This document shows positions 62,670-64,000 of a stretch of DNA of 64,000 nucleotides, piece after piece (position 1 is the first letter of the stretch; every line of letters begins with the position of its first letter). The notes beneath the pieces were generated by a model. That model searched no databases. It was not told the DNA's origin and was given only the letters and a program-made list of their open reading frames with translations. Made by a program: the position numbers and the translations under genes. The DNA comes from Halovenus salina (lineage in GTDB: Archaea > Halobacteriota > Halobacteria > Halobacteriales > Haloarculaceae): the NCBI RefSeq assembly GCF_026410925.1, contig NZ_CP112972.1, positions 496,001 through 560,000 of the forward strand, read 5' to 3'.

Positions 62670-62843
62670 ATGAGCACCGACCCAGGGGATGACGCCATCA
62701 CGAGCGCCAGCGAGTTTGAGGCCGCGGTCGGGGACCTGCTCGCTGCTGCCGTTCGCAACGGCGTCGATGTCCGGGGCAGTTGGGTCTACAATACCGACGA
62801 CGGAGAGGACAGCTGGGAAGTGATGGTCTACAAACTCGAATAA
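62670..62843 (+). CDS. 57-residue conserved haloarchaeal protein
   Basis: The frame MSTDPGDDAITSASEFEAAV continues to VDVRGSWVYNTDD and ends DSWEVMVYKLE. This pattern (FEAAVGDLLAAAVRNGVDVRGSW) is one I have seen repeatedly as small acidic proteins in haloarchaea, often near regulators. It is soluble, with one helix and a short beta-strand end. Function unknown. Too short for routine ORF calling but codon use is typical. Confidence 0.6.
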   Translation: MSTDPGDDAITSASEFEAAVGDLLAAAVRNGVDVRGSWVYNTDDGEDSWEVMVYKLE

Positions 62844-62938
62844 CTCGGGTGGCGACCGAGGCAGACTAACCCACTCCGTTTGTACCCCATGGCGAACCAT
62901 GAGGCGAGATTATCTCCCGTCCGTGGTTTCCGTGAGGT

Positions 62939-63166
62939 ATGGTTACTCTCGTCCGACTGGGTCTCCTCGGTGGACCCAACCTGATTTCGCTTGGCGTCCT
63001 CACGCTCGTCGTCGCCGGTGTGTTATTTTACTGGGTATACGACGACGCCGTCGGACGTGGGATGGACGATGCCGCACTGTGGGCACTCGGTGTCGGTGTT
63101 CTCACGCTGTTGACGCTGGTCGGCGGATTTCTCGCCCTCGGCGTCTCCGTCTACACCCGCGAGTAA
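62939..63166 (+). CDS. 75-residue two-helix membrane protein
   Basis: MVTLVRLGLLGGPNLISLGVL starts a protein with two helices (about 12-34 and 45-69) joined by an acidic loop (YDDAVGRGMDDAA), ending VYTRE. Typical of small haloarchaeal membrane proteins of unknown function. It lies 95 nt after the 57-residue gene and 114 nt before the PAS kinase gene. Confidence 0.6.
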   Translation: MVTLVRLGLLGGPNLISLGVLTLVVAGVLFYWVYDDAVGRGMDDAALWALGVGVLTLLTLVGGFLALGVSVYTRE

Positions 63167-63280
63167 GCCGTCAGGAACTGTGCGAATTACTCGCACGAAC
63201 GACAGCACAGGGGGCGTGTGATATATGCCATGATGTACCATAGAAACGGACTACGTCTCTCTATAGTCGAGTATTCAGCA

Positions 63281-64000
63281 ATGACAGAACTCTCGGATAC
63301 CGAGCAACGAGGCGTTCCAGAAGACGAAGAGACCTCCCGGCGGCTCATCGACGGACTCTCCAACCACGCCGTGTTCATGCTCGACGACGACGGCTGCATC
63401 ACGACGTGGCCCGAGCCGGCGCGGGGACTGTACGGCTACGACTCGACGGAGGTACTCGGCCACGAACTAACGATGCTGTTTGCCGACGCGTCGACGAACA
63501 CCTCGCTCACGGACGTACTCGACAACGCAACAGAGAGTTCACACGAGGCGGCCGGCACACATTGCCGTGCCGACGGGTCGGAGTTCTGGGCGACGATGAC
63601 ACTCACGCCGCTCCGTAACGACGTGCTTCACGGCTACGCGGTCGTCAGTCACGATACAACAGCCAAGCGCCGGGAACGAGAGCATCTCGAACGGCAAAAC
63701 GACCGACTCAAAGAGTTCACCGACATCCTCGCCCACGACTTGCGCTCCCCGCTGGCCGTCATCGAGGGTAACCTGGAGGTGTACCGAGAGACAAACGAGG
63801 AGTCCCGTCTCGAAACGATTTCCGAGACAACCGCTAGGATGGAAACACTCGTCGACGACCTCCTCAAAGTAGCCAACCACGGCAGCGCGGTTACCGACCC
63901 CGAACGGGTCGATACCGACACAATCGTCGAGACCGCCTGGGAGGGGACCGGCGGGCAGTCCCCGGAGGCGGTCCTGAAAGCCGAGCCAATTGGACCCATC
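63281..64000 (+). CDS. PAS-domain sensor histidine kinase (N-terminal part; runs off the window)
   Basis: 240 codons are present and the stop is beyond the window. The start MTELSDTEQRGVPEDEETS is followed by a PAS domain (about 26-130, HAVFMLDDDGCITTWPEPARGLYGYDSTEVLGHEL) and an H-box DILAHDLRSPLAVIEG (H152), then DLLKVANHG. The HATPase domain is missing because of the window edge. No membrane helix is seen in the visible part, so it is likely a soluble or redox/ligand sensor. It differs from the kinase at 24196, whose H-box is RVLRHNVRNKLN. Confidence 0.9.
   Translation, partial: MTELSDTEQRGVPEDEETSRRLIDGLSNHAVFMLDDDGCITTWPEPARGLYGYDSTEVLGHELTMLFADASTNTSLTDVLDNATESSHEAAGTHCRADGSEFWATMTLTPLRNDVLHGYAVVSHDTTAKRREREHLERQNDRLKEFTDILAHDLRSPLAVIEGNLEVYRETNEESRLETISETTARMETLVDDLLKVANHGSAVTDPERVDTDTIVETAWEGTGGQSPEAVLKAEPIGPI

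Overview
The window is chromosomal DNA of a halophilic archaeon (class Halobacteria). The evidence is high GC with strong G/C bias at third codon positions, very acidic proteins, leaderless-type promoters with a TATA-like box about 25-30 nt before many starts, Tat-lipobox surface proteins, and archaea-only genes (gatD, rpl21e, srp19, gar1, cdc48, cheF, HalX and Bat-type HTH regulators). I cannot name the genus. Coding density is high and most of the window is ordinary chromosome.

Layout. 1-12 kb: a partial DUF373 gene, an eIF2B-like protein, a phosphoesterase, an M29-like aminopeptidase, two L-isoaspartate-methyltransferase paralogues, an HVO_0476-type zinc-finger protein, gatD, a GNAT protein, then an NAD-salvage group (nicotinate phosphoribosyltransferase, a zincin-like surface lipoprotein, a probable nicotinamidase). 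12-20.5 kb: an S9 peptidase facing a complete five-gene peptide-type ABC importer, with a 111-bp MITE-like repeat between them. 20.5-34.7 kb: housekeeping and signalling genes (Cdc48 AAA ATPase, PAS kinase, beta carbonic anhydrase, nitrilase, AbrB/PhoU regulator, NAD-kinase-like protein, CinA-like protein, serpin lipoprotein, photolyase, srp19-gar1). 34.8-39.6 kb: tandem cheF paralogues, a sugar nucleotidyltransferase and glmS. 39.6-43.5 kb: rpl21e, tRNA-Ala(GGC), nth, an alcohol dehydrogenase, an AT-rich islet and tRNA-Lys(TTT). Copies of the 3' end lie beside tRNA-Lys (two clear direct copies) and beside tRNA-Ala (a shorter one), as expected at old integration sites. 44.3-48.8 kb: GlmU, a polysaccharide flippase and an orphan membrane-anchored ectodomain protein. 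48.9-55.7 kb: a HalX response regulator and a complete mnhABCDEFG (Mrp) cation/proton antiporter operon. 55.8-64 kb: a second copy of the 111-bp repeat, amino-acid catabolism enzymes (FAD oxidoreductase, ornithine cyclodeaminase-like, threonine dehydratase), a beta-CASP nuclease, a Bat-type regulator, small proteins and a truncated PAS histidine kinase.

Themes. The peptidase and importer fit use of external peptides. GlmS with two nucleotidyltransferases and the flippase fit amino-sugar activation for surface glycans. Mrp fits Na+ extrusion in brine. Least explained are the 111-bp inverted-repeat element abutting stop codons in both copies, the tRNA-Lys 3'-end repeat array, the palindrome-plus-hairpin spacer at 25.9-26.2 kb, and the 555-residue orphan protein. 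No CRISPR array, rRNA, transposase, integrase or complete mobile element was found.
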